DNA of 33,689 bases from Acidimicrobiaceae bacterium (GTDB lineage Bacteria; Actinomycetota; Acidimicrobiia; Acidimicrobiales; MedAcidi-G1): positions 4,469 through 38,157 of the forward strand of contig PBDJ01000007.1 of assembly GCA_002717365.1 (NCBI GenBank), given 5' to 3'. Each line of letters opens with the position of its first letter. The first letter of the stretch is position 1. A program made the translations under genes and the position numbers. A model generated the notes under the pieces. That model did no database searches, was not told where the DNA came from, and saw only the letters and a list, made by a program, of their open reading frames with translations. This document shows positions 6,467 through 14,540 of this stretch, in pieces.

Positions 6467-8137
6467 CTATTCGGCCAGTCCGGTACCGCCCACCACGCGG
6501 ACCCGGCCCGCCCTCGGGTTCACCTCGATACGGTCACCGTCAGCGATAGAGCTCATGACATCAGATACTCCGACGACTGCTGGAATGCCGAGTTCCCGTG
6601 ACAGCACCGCAGCATGCGACATGGGGCCGCCTTCGGCGGTCACGAGCCCGCCAACGAGGGTGAGGACCATGTTGTAGGCCGGTGAGGTAGTGCGGGTTAC
6701 CAGGATCTCGCCCGGCTCTAGGCGGTCGAATGCCTCGTCGGCGTTCTCGGCTACCCGGGCCACGCCGACGAACGGTTCCGTCCCGATTCCCGTCCCGGTG
6801 AGCGGCGGGCGATCAGCGGGTGGCCCGTCGAGTTCGCCCATTCCAAGTTCAGCGATCACAGTCAGGACGAGCGACACCGTCGTGGCCAACGGTTCCGGTA
6901 GCGCGTCCAGCGATGGCTGTGCCTCGGCCTCTCCCAGTGTCACCGGCGGGTCCAGGGTCTTCTGGTGTGCCCGGTTCGCGGCACGGGCTGCCAGGTCGTC
7001 GGTACCGGGTTCCGGCGCTCCGGCCACGACGGCGGGCAGCTCGTAGCGGTCCAGCTCGAAGACGTGGGCGGGGTCCCGGAGACGTCCCGACGAAGCGAGC
7101 CGGCGTCCGGCCTCCAGCATGGACAGGCGCAGCAGTCCGCTCGGCCACTCGGCAGTGATAGGCCCGTTGTCGTCACGCAGATCCATCGCCTCACGTGCAT
7201 CGGCCAACAGGCCGTCGAACCGGGCGCGATCAGCCTCCGGCACCTGTTCCCGGAGCACAGCGGCAGCCTTGTCGGCCTCGTCGGGATCCGGGCCGGTGGT
7301 GTCATCACTGAGGATGCTGGCCAACACCACGGTGGGTGCCTCGCCCAATGTCGGTGAATCCAGGTCGTAGCCGGCGTAGAGTACCGAGCCACACTGGCGC
7401 AGGTAAGCGTGTAACTCGGCGGCGGCCTCCGGCGATGCGGCGGCGACCTCCGACAAGCTGGTCGGCTGAACCCCCGCCGCGGTGACGGCGGCCCGGATCC
7501 GGCTCAGCGCTTCCCGTGGCTCGACCGTCGACGGTGATGCTCCGGCCAGCGTGGTGAGCAGGTCCGTGCTGGCCAGGCCCCATTCACCACCAGCCAGAAG
7601 GAGCAGTCCGATGGGCCCCAGGTCGTAGCCATGGAGGCGGAAGTGCTCCTCGAAGGTCGACCGAAGGTGAGTCAAGATCTCGCTGATGTGGTCGGCTAAC
7701 CCCTGATCATCCAGCGATCCCAGGTCGATGTCCTGAAGGGACAGGTTCCGGGCCACGAGACGCGGCCGGGTCGAGGAGCGCCACTGCTCGATGACCGCCG
7801 GAGCGGGTGAAGTCTCGAGGGTTCGTCGGGCGGCTCGGGTACGACGCCGGAACTCCGGGTGCAGTCGGGAGACAAGTTTCAGGAGCACGGTAGGGGGAGC
7901 CTTAACCGAGGGCCGGTCGGGCAGGATGAGGGGCCGTAGCCGCGTGTACATGAAGCCCTCGACGAAGGCCACCGACAGCGTCTCGGCCGGTATGCCCAGT
8001 ACCGGCCACTGCTCGCGGTAAGCAGCCTCCACCGACGCGGGCAGCAACCACAGCATGATCGGGGTGGTGCCGCCCGTGAAGTGGGAGCGGTCTAACTGCC
8101 ACCGCCCGGGTCCGGGTGGTTGGAACTCCGCAGCCAT
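6467..8137 (-). CDS. PEP-utilising-enzyme mobile (phosphohistidine swivel) domain protein without ATP-grasp domain
   Basis: 556 residues from the ATG at 8137, chosen because a perfect AGGAGG sits 6 bases upstream; a TTG at 8143 is less likely. The C-terminal ~100 residues are the swivelling domain of PEP synthase, PPDK and rifampin phosphotransferase: GEILVTRTTSPAYNMVL, then GGPMSHAAVLSRELGIPAVVG with the phospho-acceptor His in SHAA, then IEVNPRAGRVRVV. The N-terminal ~430 residues are helical and unfamiliar. I see no nucleotide-binding ATP-grasp domain and no PEP-binding barrel. In the known enzymes the swivel His carries phosphate between two active sites, so this protein may need a partner or may have lost phosphotransfer. 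A second protein of this type is encoded at 12728-14509. It lies 33 bases downstream... of nothing on its own strand; the lipoprotein gene follows it after 33 bases and may share its transcript. Confidence 0.8.
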   Translation of the reverse strand: MAAEFQPPGPGRWQLDRSHFTGGTTPIMLWLLPASVEAAYREQWPVLGIPAETLSVAFVEGFMYTRLRPLILPDRPSVKAPPTVLLKLVSRLHPEFRRRTRAARRTLETSPAPAVIEQWRSSTRPRLVARNLSLQDIDLGSLDDQGLADHISEILTHLRSTFEEHFRLHGYDLGPIGLLLLAGGEWGLASTDLLTTLAGASPSTVEPREALSRIRAAVTAAGVQPTSLSEVAAASPEAAAELHAYLRQCGSVLYAGYDLDSPTLGEAPTVVLASILSDDTTGPDPDEADKAAAVLREQVPEADRARFDGLLADAREAMDLRDDNGPITAEWPSGLLRLSMLEAGRRLASSGRLRDPAHVFELDRYELPAVVAGAPEPGTDDLAARAANRAHQKTLDPPVTLGEAEAQPSLDALPEPLATTVSLVLTVIAELGMGELDGPPADRPPLTGTGIGTEPFVGVARVAENADEAFDRLEPGEILVTRTTSPAYNMVLTLVGGLVTAEGGPMSHAAVLSRELGIPAVVGVSDVMSSIADGDRIEVNPRAGRVRVVGGTGLAE

Positions 8138-8143
8138 ATCCAA

Positions 8144-8149
8144 CCTCCT
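8144..8149 (-). promoter_or_regulatory. Ribosome binding site AGGAGG that fixes the start at 8137
   Basis: A perfect AGGAGG on the minus strand, 6 bases before the ATG at 8137 and directly next to the TTG at 8143. It is one of the strongest Shine-Dalgarno sequences in the window and selects the ATG. Confidence 0.75.
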
Positions 8150-8233
8150 CCTGCAGTCGACAACCTAGGCGTCAAAGACTGGGCCTGCCCTGCCGATGAC
8201 CGGACCCCACGGTGGTCGTACCATCTGTGGCCT

Positions 8234-9382
8234 ATGCGATCACGCCCAACGGCTGTCCTCCGGACAGCCCTCGTCGGCCTCCTACTCGTTCTGGCGGCTG
8301 TCGCCTGCGGCGGCGAAGACAAGGTCATCGAGCCGACCACCACCACGGTGGTCGACCTATTCGGCGACACCTCCACCACGACGACCATCGGAAAGCTCGT
8401 AGTTCCCGGCTGGACGCCCACCAGCCTTCCCAACCTTGTGGCAGCCGCCGACGAGTGCGTCGACCTGGCAGAGATCGGTGCCGACCCGCTGCCCGAGGAG
8501 GGCCCGCGAACGGTCACCGTGGAGTCGGGCGACTCGCTCGGCAAGATCGCCAAACGATACGACCGCACGGTCGAGCAGTTCATCCGGGCTAATGGCATCA
8601 CCGACCCGAACCTCCTGCAGGTTGGCCAAGTCCTGGTCATTCCTCGCAAGCGCACCGAGGAGGTCGAGACCGTCGACGGTCCAGCCATCGTCGTGGAGCC
8701 CGTCTACTGCTCCATCGACACCGGTGTGGCCGCCTTCGGACCCGACGGCCAGCAGGTCGGTGGACCAGGAATTATCGAGGTCTACGCCGACTGGAAGCGG
8801 GTCGAGGGACTCCGGGCCGCCCCGCGGGTCAACGGCCGCCTCAGAGGCCTTATCGTCTCCTCGGTCGAGGCGTTCCTCGACGAGGTCGTTCCCCTAGTCG
8901 AGCGCCACGGCTATTCGTGCCGGGACGCAACCAACAACCGGTGCACCTGGCTCCAACACCGATCCGAGGTTCTACTGGCCACCGACAGTTATTTCAGCGT
9001 CCGCGACACCGTACGACGTCTGCTGCCCGGAGCAGTGGCCGCCGAGTCCGAGGTTCTTGCCGAAACCTTCGACCTGTCTACTGGCCTCCCGGTGCTTCTC
9101 GACGAGCTCTTCAATCCGGAGACCGACTGGGTTCCCGCACTGTCAGCGGCGGCCATCGAGCGTCTGGCAAACCAACCGTGGACCGACGAGCGGCGGGTGG
9201 TCGGTGCTGGCCCCGATGCCGTCAACTTCGAGCGGTTCAACCTGACCCACGGTGGCCTCGTGCTGTCGTTCACCCCGGGCTCCATCGGCGGCTCAGGCAG
9301 CCACACCGTCTCCATCACCATCCCATACCGGGCCCTAGAAGGCTTCTGGCTCCCCGACGGCCCGGTATCCCTCCTGGAGTGA
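8234..9382 (+). CDS. LysM-domain lipoprotein with an RsiV/DUF3298-like C-terminal domain
   Basis: 382 residues from the ATG at 8234. The upstream frame is open, but only this start gives a proper signal: MRSRPTAVLRTALVGLLLVL followed by AVAC, with the lipidated Cys at 25. A Thr-rich linker (about 35-52) precedes a single LysM domain (about 92-137, VTVESGDSLGKIAKRYDRTV ... LLQVGQVLVIP), which binds peptidoglycan or chitin-like glycans. The C-terminal region (about 275-380) has the features of DUF3298: a FDLSTGLPVLLDELFNPETD segment, a later GLVLSFTPGSIGGSG strand and ITIPYRALEGFW. In RsiV, a related domain binds lysozyme. A role in sensing or maintaining the cell wall is inferred. A TACCAT -10-like box lies 9 bases before the start. 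The gene is divergent from the swivel-domain gene. Confidence 0.8.
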   Translation: MRSRPTAVLRTALVGLLLVLAAVACGGEDKVIEPTTTTVVDLFGDTSTTTTIGKLVVPGWTPTSLPNLVAAADECVDLAEIGADPLPEEGPRTVTVESGDSLGKIAKRYDRTVEQFIRANGITDPNLLQVGQVLVIPRKRTEEVETVDGPAIVVEPVYCSIDTGVAAFGPDGQQVGGPGIIEVYADWKRVEGLRAAPRVNGRLRGLIVSSVEAFLDEVVPLVERHGYSCRDATNNRCTWLQHRSEVLLATDSYFSVRDTVRRLLPGAVAAESEVLAETFDLSTGLPVLLDELFNPETDWVPALSAAAIERLANQPWTDERRVVGAGPDAVNFERFNLTHGGLVLSFTPGSIGGSGSHTVSITIPYRALEGFWLPDGPVSLLE

Positions 9383-9423
9383 CGACGGGTCAGCCCAACG
9401 GCAGTCCCCCTACCCACCCCTCC

Positions 9424-9429
9424 TAGGCT
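9424..9429 (+). promoter_or_regulatory. -10 element (TAGGCT), leaderless promoter of the nitroreductase gene
   Basis: TAGGCT is followed by 6 bases and then the ATG at 9436. No ribosome binding site is visible before that ATG, which fits a leaderless mRNA. Confidence 0.4.
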
Positions 9430-9435
9430 CTGGCC

Positions 9436-10122
9436 ATGGACCTGTTCGACGCCATGCGCACCACCTTTGCCTGTCGTGAGTTCACCGACGAGCCGGTTAC
9501 CGACGAACAGTTGCACCGGATTCTCGACGCGGCCCGGTTCGCCCCGTCGGGCGGTAACCGACAGGGCATCCACGTAGTTGTCGTCCGCGACCGCGATCTC
9601 CGACAACGGCTCGGCGAATTGGCCGGACCCCCATTGCGCCTCTACGCCGCCCAGGCGGCAGCGGGGGAGGTCCCGTTCAACTCGGTCGTCCCGTCCAACG
9701 TGGATCCCGACGAGGCGATGGCCACCTCGACCGACCAGTTCTCCCTGTTCGACCACATGGGCGACGTGCCGGTCCTACTCGTGGTCACCGTTGACCTGGC
9801 CACCGTCGCCTCCATGGACAAAGACATGGACCGAGTCGGCCTGGTTACCGGTGCCTCGGTGTACCCGCTGGTCTGGAACATCCTGCTGGCCGCCCGGGCT
9901 GAGGGCCTGGGTGGAGTGCTGACCACAGCGGTGGCCCCAGCCGAGAGTGAGGTCCGGAATCTGCTCGGCTTCCCGGAGACCCATGCAGTGGCCGCCATGA
10001 TCCCCCTCGGGGTTCCCATCCGACAACTAACCCGGCTGAGCCGGCGCCCCGTGGAGGACTTCGCTACCACCGACCGGTTTGACGGACCTCCCCTGGCCGA
10101 AACCGTCGACGCCTCGGGCTGA
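9436..10122 (+). CDS. Nitroreductase-family FMN oxidoreductase
   Basis: 228 residues, the usual size for the family. The N-terminus MDLFDAMRTTFACREFTDEP with the following helix and AARFAPSGGNRQGIHVVVV is the classic nitroreductase start, in which the Arg and the S-G-N segment contact FMN phosphate. The later ASVYPLVWNILLAARAEGLGGVLTT segment is the second conserved helix and strand, and VAAMIPLGVP is the terminal strand before the C-terminal extension. Members reduce nitro compounds, quinones, flavins or enones with NAD(P)H; the substrate cannot be told here. In actinobacteria the family also includes F420-linked enzymes. The LLM oxidoreductase gene starts 10 bases after this stop, so the two are probably co-transcribed and may act in the same pathway. 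Confidence 0.9.
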   Translation: MDLFDAMRTTFACREFTDEPVTDEQLHRILDAARFAPSGGNRQGIHVVVVRDRDLRQRLGELAGPPLRLYAAQAAAGEVPFNSVVPSNVDPDEAMATSTDQFSLFDHMGDVPVLLVVTVDLATVASMDKDMDRVGLVTGASVYPLVWNILLAARAEGLGGVLTTAVAPAESEVRNLLGFPETHAVAAMIPLGVPIRQLTRLSRRPVEDFATTDRFDGPPLAETVDASG

Positions 10123-10132
10123 CTACCGTCCC

Positions 10133-10966
10133 GTGGACCTCGGAGTCACCCTCCACCTGACCGACCGGTCAATCGATGTCCGGGACCTAGCCGTAGAGGC
10201 CGAGACCCGAGGCTTCTCCTCGCTGTGGGTGCCAGAGCACACCCACATCCCGACCAGCCGGAACACCCCGCCGCCCTCGGTGATCGAGGCTCCCGAGGTC
10301 TACCCGCGCTCGCCCGACCCCTGGGTGTCATTGGCCGCGGCGGCCGCTGTGACCGACCGGATCCGGTTGGGATCCGGTGTTTCCCTCGTGGCCCAGCACG
10401 ACCCGCTGGCCCTAGCCAAGGTGGTGGCCAGCGTGGACGCCCTCTCGGCGGGTCGGGTGTCGATGGGGGTGGGCTACGGCTGGAACCGGGAAGAGATGGC
10501 CCACCACGGCGTCGACTACGCCACCCGACGGGCCCGGGTTCGTGAGCACGTACTGGCCATGCAGGCCCTATGGGCCCACGACGAGGCAGAGTTCCACGGC
10601 GAATTCGTGGACTTCTCGTCCAGCTGGTCGTGGCCCAAGCCGGTCCAGAGGCCAGGCCCGGCAGTTCTAGTCGGCGGAGCAGCCGGACCCCGGCTGTTCG
10701 ACCACGTGGCCGAATTCGCCGACGGGTGGATGCCCATCGGAGGGGCCGGAATCCGGGCCGCCCTCGACGACCTCAAAGAGGCCTGCCACCGCCACGACCG
10801 TGATCCCGCCGGAATAGCCGTTGTCCCCTTCGGCACGATTGCCGACGAGGGGAAGTTGGACTACTACGCCGGGCTGGGAATTGACGAGGTGGTGCTGCGC
10901 CTGCCGTCGGCCGGTCGCGACATCGTGATGGCCGCTCTCGACGGCCTGACACGCTTCCTCACGTGA
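10133..10966 (+). CDS. LLM-class (F420-dependent type) oxidoreductase
   Basis: 277 residues from the GTG at 10133. The TTG at 10079 would extend the protein into the nitroreductase frame with a segment that does not look like the family. The N-terminus (VDLGVTLHLTD) is the first strand of the luciferase-like TIM barrel. The segment LAVEAETRGFSSLWVPEHTHIP is the conserved helix-strand with the W-x-x-E-H pattern, IRLGSGVSLVAQHDPLALAK is the next strand, and MGVGYGWNREEMAHHGVDY is the loop characteristic of actinobacterial F420-dependent LLM enzymes. The cofactor could be F420 or FMN; the sequence style favours F420. Substrates in this group are very varied. It follows the nitroreductase gene by 10 bases. 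Confidence 0.88.
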   Translation: MDLGVTLHLTDRSIDVRDLAVEAETRGFSSLWVPEHTHIPTSRNTPPPSVIEAPEVYPRSPDPWVSLAAAAAVTDRIRLGSGVSLVAQHDPLALAKVVASVDALSAGRVSMGVGYGWNREEMAHHGVDYATRRARVREHVLAMQALWAHDEAEFHGEFVDFSSSWSWPKPVQRPGPAVLVGGAAGPRLFDHVAEFADGWMPIGGAGIRAALDDLKEACHRHDRDPAGIAVVPFGTIADEGKLDYYAGLGIDEVVLRLPSAGRDIVMAALDGLTRFLT

Positions 10967-11034
10967 CCGGGCCTACGGCTACTGTCGGCGGGCGTCCCTG
11001 AGGGTCTGGGCGCCGCTCACCGGGAGGGCAGGCA

Positions 11035-12726
11035 ATGGCATTCGACCTCATCATCCGTGGTGGGACCGTGGTGGACGGTACGGGTGCCCCGCCGGTCACC
11101 GCGGACGTCGCCGTCGACGGCGACCGCATTGCCGAGGTGGGTCGGGTGGAAGGCCGAGCCCGCCGTGAGATCGATGCCGACGGGTTGGTGGTCACCCCAG
11201 GATTCGTAGACATCCACACCCACCTGGATGCCCAGTTGGCTTGGGACCCGCTAGGCACCTCGGCCTCGTGGCATGGGGTCACCTCGGTCGTGCTCGGCAA
11301 CTGCGGAGTGACGTTCGCCCCCGTGGCCCCCGGTAGCCAGCAGGTGCTGGCCGAGATGATGGAGTCAGTCGAGGACATCCCAGCCTCAAGCATCCTGGAC
11401 GGGCTGTCCTGGAACTGGGAGACGTACGGCGATTACCTCGATGAACTGGACCGTCTTCCCAAGGGTCTGAACGTGGGAGGGATGGTCGGCCACTGCGCGG
11501 TTCGGCTGGCGGCCATGGGGGAGCGAGCCATGGACGAGACTCCGGCGGCCGCCGAGGACATAGCGACCATGGCCACCATGGTTGACCAGGCACTGGCTTC
11601 CGGCGCTTTAGGGTTCTCCACTTCGCGGACCCTGCTGCACAAGGTGCCCGACGGGCGATACGTCCCAGGTACCAAGGCTTCGGCCGACGAACTGATGGCC
11701 TTTGCCGACGTACTGCGTGACCGGGGTGGGATCTTTGAAGTAGCTCCCGCCTACGTGGACATCGGCAACGGGTCGGAGGATCCGGTACAGGACGAGGTCG
11801 GGTTGTACGCCGACATCAGCCGAGCGGCAGACTGCGACGTCTCGATGGCCCTGACCCAGGTTGATGCCGCCCCAGACCTCCACCGGAATGTTCTGGCCGC
11901 CGTGGAACGCGAGAACGCCGCTGGAGCCCGCCTCCGACCCCAGACCACGTCACGCCAGATCGCCATCCTGTTCGGGTTGGCTGGCCGAACTCCGTTCGAC
12001 CGGTGGGGCTCCTGGCAGACCCTGGCCGACCTCCCCTTGGAAGGGCGGGTGGTCCGCTTGCGCGACCCGGCCTCCCGGGCCACCCTCCTAGCCGATGCCG
12101 AGCGGTCGGCATCTGACGGCCGGATCGACTGGACCCGAATCTACCCGCTGGACGACCGGCCGGTCCGCCACGTCTTCACCCCCGAGGACAGCGTCGCGGC
12201 CATTGCTGCTCGACGCCGGGTGCCGGTGGCCGAGGCAATGCTGGACCTCCTAGCCGAGATGGACGGACGGCGGATCCTCACATGGCCGATCCTGAACCAG
12301 GACCTCGACGAGGTGCTGGACATGCTGTCTCGCCCCCACGTGACCCTCGGTTTGGCCGATGCCGGTGCCCACGCCACCCTCATCATGGATGCCAGCCAGC
12401 CCACCTTCTTCCTCACCCACTGGGTGCGCGACGAGGGGCGTTTCACCCTTGAGGATGCCGTTCGGCGCCTCACCTCCGAACCAGCCGACCTGTTCGGCGT
12501 CTCCGATCGAGGCCGGCTCGTCCCCGAGGCTTTCGCTGACGTCAACGTGATCGACCTCGAAGGTCTGGCGCTCGGCTATCCGGAGATGGCCCACGACTTC
12601 CCCGGCGGTGCTCCCCGTTGGATCCAGGGCGCCGACGGCTACCGACAAACGCTGGTCAACGGCGAGGTCTTCCTGGAAAGCGGCCAGCACACCGGCGCCC
12701 TGGCCGGTCGGATGGTCCGCCTCTGA
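11035..12726 (+). CDS. N-acyl-D-amino-acid deacylase-type amidohydrolase
   Basis: 563 residues. It begins with the small beta-domain of amidohydrolases (FDLIIRGGTVVDGTGAPP) and then PGFVDIHTHLDAQ, the HxH metal motif at 61/63. LGNCGVTFAP supplies the D-aminoacylase-type Cys (about 90). PDGRYVPGTKASADELMAF and GLADAGAHATLIMD (catalytic Asp candidate) are typical of the amidohydrolase-3 / D-aminoacylase group. The two histidines that complete the tight zinc site in the characterised enzyme are not evident: the equivalent segments read FEVAPAYVDI and VSMALTQVD. This may be a subfamily with another metal arrangement or substrate. A good purine-rich ribosome binding site (GGGAGGGCAGG) precedes the ATG. 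The swivel-domain gene begins 1 base after this stop, indicating one operon. Confidence 0.85.
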   Translation: MAFDLIIRGGTVVDGTGAPPVTADVAVDGDRIAEVGRVEGRARREIDADGLVVTPGFVDIHTHLDAQLAWDPLGTSASWHGVTSVVLGNCGVTFAPVAPGSQQVLAEMMESVEDIPASSILDGLSWNWETYGDYLDELDRLPKGLNVGGMVGHCAVRLAAMGERAMDETPAAAEDIATMATMVDQALASGALGFSTSRTLLHKVPDGRYVPGTKASADELMAFADVLRDRGGIFEVAPAYVDIGNGSEDPVQDEVGLYADISRAADCDVSMALTQVDAAPDLHRNVLAAVERENAAGARLRPQTTSRQIAILFGLAGRTPFDRWGSWQTLADLPLEGRVVRLRDPASRATLLADAERSASDGRIDWTRIYPLDDRPVRHVFTPEDSVAAIAARRRVPVAEAMLDLLAEMDGRRILTWPILNQDLDEVLDMLSRPHVTLGLADAGAHATLIMDASQPTFFLTHWVRDEGRFTLEDAVRRLTSEPADLFGVSDRGRLVPEAFADVNVIDLEGLALGYPEMAHDFPGGAPRWIQGADGYRQTLVNGEVFLESGQHTGALAGRMVRL

Positions 12727-12727
12727 G

Positions 12728-14509
12728 GTGGCCGCCGAAGGCCTGGTCGACTTCGGCCTCGGACCCTACGTCCACGGGACGCTCAGCCGACGGTTTCCCG
12801 TCTACACCCGCGGCAACGCCGGCGAGGTCTATCCGCAGCCCGTCTTCCCACTGACCGCGTCCATGGTCCGGGGGCTGGCCGCAGATCCGGCCCGGGATTT
12901 CTTCCAATCGACCGGCATGGTTACCGCTGCGGAATGCAATGAGGACGCCGACGTCTTCATGGGGGTGTTTGGTGGCTACACCTACCTGAACCTTTCGGTA
13001 ACCCGGGTGGTGGCCATCCGGACACCGGGCATGTCACTAGCAGAAGCCGACGCGCCGTTCCTCGGATCGGAGGGTCGAGCACCAGTCCACTGTTCTGACC
13101 GACGCGACCGGAACATCGTGGCCACGATGCGCGGCCTGCGTTACGCCTGGAGGATTCTCGGCGCCACTGGTTTGCCGGAACTTGATGACGCCGTTGCCGA
13201 AATCACGACATGGCGAGACGGACTCCCTCCGCTCGAGGAGTCCTCCGACGACCAACTGTTGGATGTCGCAACCGGCATGCTGGCGATGATCAGCCGAATC
13301 TTCGCCGTCCACCTAGCCATCACCGGAGGAACGGGTATCGGTCTGAATGTTCTCCGCCAGGTGACAGGACACCAGGGAACCGCCCGACGGCGATCTCGTG
13401 CTCCGGACCCAATGTCCCTGCTGGGAGGACTGGGTGCAGTCGACTCGGCAGATCCGGCTGCCGACCTCTGGGACCTTGGGCGACTAGTCCGCGCCGATGA
13501 CGGACTCGGGGCGCACTTCGACGCCGGCGTGGCCGGCCTCGATGAGCGACTGCGAGCTGACGCCGCTGCGTCCGGCTTCGTGGCGGCCTTCGACCGGTTC
13601 CTGGATCGACACGGAGCCCGGGGTCCGAACGAGTGGGAGATGGGATGCGACGTCTGGGGAACCACTCCGGAACTACCGCTGGCCCTCGTCGACCGTATGC
13701 GGCACGCCGACGAGGACCACTCGCCAGAGGTACGAGGCGGACAGCGGACCGAAGAACGCGAGGTGGCCGTGGCCAAGGCCCGACTTCGGGTCCGGTTCCA
13801 CGAACGGTGGTTGTTCGACCGGGCACTTCGGTGCACCATGCTGCGAACAAGGGGGCGGGAACGGTGCAAGACGATCCTGGTCGAGGCCATCCACGAGGGC
13901 CGGTTGCGCCTCCGCGAGTTGGGTCGGAGGATCGCCGAACGTCATCCCGGGGTGTTGCCGGATGACTTGTGGTACGTGACGTTGGACGAGATCGACGACT
14001 ACTGCCGAAGACCAGAACCCTTTGCGGCCCTGGTCTTCGAGCGCCGAGCCATCCGGAACCAGCTCCTCGACCTGGAGCCCCCGTTCGCTTTCAGCGACAA
14101 GTTGCCCGACGTTAGGACCTGGGTGCGACGCAACCGGCCGAACGCCTTAGGTGGAATCTCGGTGGGAACCGTCCTGCAGGGCATCGGTGGCTCACCGGGG
14201 CGGGTCAGAGGACGGGTCCGAATCGTGATCGACCCGTCTGATCCCGGCGACCTGGGGACCGGAGACGTGTTGGTGGCGCCCCTTACCGATCCGGCCTGGA
14301 CGCCGCTGTTCGTGCCCGTGGAGGCTGTGGTGGTCGATGTTGGCGGCCAGATGAGCCATGCCGTGATCGTGTCGCGCGAACTGGGTCTGCCATGTGTCGT
14401 GGCTGCCACCGGGGCGACAGCCACCCTTCCCGATGGGGCGCTGGTCGAAGTCGACGGCTCGGCTGGCACTGTGACCGTGCTGGAGGCGCCCGTTCCGGTG
14501 AACCGTTAA
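12728..14509 (+). CDS. Second PEP-utilising-enzyme swivel-domain protein (rifampin-phosphotransferase-like, no ATP-grasp)
   Basis: 593 residues from a GTG at 12728, immediately after the amidohydrolase stop (12724-12726); upstream in-frame starts lie inside that gene. The N-terminal region includes YTRGNAGEVYPQPVFPLT, a segment I associate with swivel-domain proteins resembling the central and C-terminal parts of rifampin phosphotransferase. DDLWYVTLDEIDDY (about 413-426) recalls the same family. The C-terminal domain has GDVLVAPLTDPAWTPLF, then GGQMSHAVIVSRELGLPCVV with the phospho-acceptor His in SHAV, then VEVDGSAGTVTVL. There is no ATP-grasp domain. It is distantly similar to the protein at 6467-8137 in domain plan. 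Strict coupling to the amidohydrolase suggests a shared pathway, whose substrate is unknown. Confidence 0.8.
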   Translation: MAAEGLVDFGLGPYVHGTLSRRFPVYTRGNAGEVYPQPVFPLTASMVRGLAADPARDFFQSTGMVTAAECNEDADVFMGVFGGYTYLNLSVTRVVAIRTPGMSLAEADAPFLGSEGRAPVHCSDRRDRNIVATMRGLRYAWRILGATGLPELDDAVAEITTWRDGLPPLEESSDDQLLDVATGMLAMISRIFAVHLAITGGTGIGLNVLRQVTGHQGTARRRSRAPDPMSLLGGLGAVDSADPAADLWDLGRLVRADDGLGAHFDAGVAGLDERLRADAAASGFVAAFDRFLDRHGARGPNEWEMGCDVWGTTPELPLALVDRMRHADEDHSPEVRGGQRTEEREVAVAKARLRVRFHERWLFDRALRCTMLRTRGRERCKTILVEAIHEGRLRLRELGRRIAERHPGVLPDDLWYVTLDEIDDYCRRPEPFAALVFERRAIRNQLLDLEPPFAFSDKLPDVRTWVRRNRPNALGGISVGTVLQGIGGSPGRVRGRVRIVIDPSDPGDLGTGDVLVAPLTDPAWTPLFVPVEAVVVDVGGQMSHAVIVSRELGLPCVVAATGATATLPDGALVEVDGSAGTVTVLEAPVPVNR

Positions 14510-14519
14510 GCGGTGAGGG

Positions 14520-14539
14520 CTCGACGGCCCGCCGTCGGG
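14520..14539. terminator. Bidirectional hairpin between convergent genes
   Basis: An 8-bp stem (CTCGACGG with CCGTCGGG, one G-U pair) and a 4-base loop fill almost all of the 31-base gap between the swivel-protein stop at 14509 and the serC stop at 14541. There is no T-run, but position and symmetry suit a shared terminator. Confidence 0.5.
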
Positions 14540-14540
14540 T

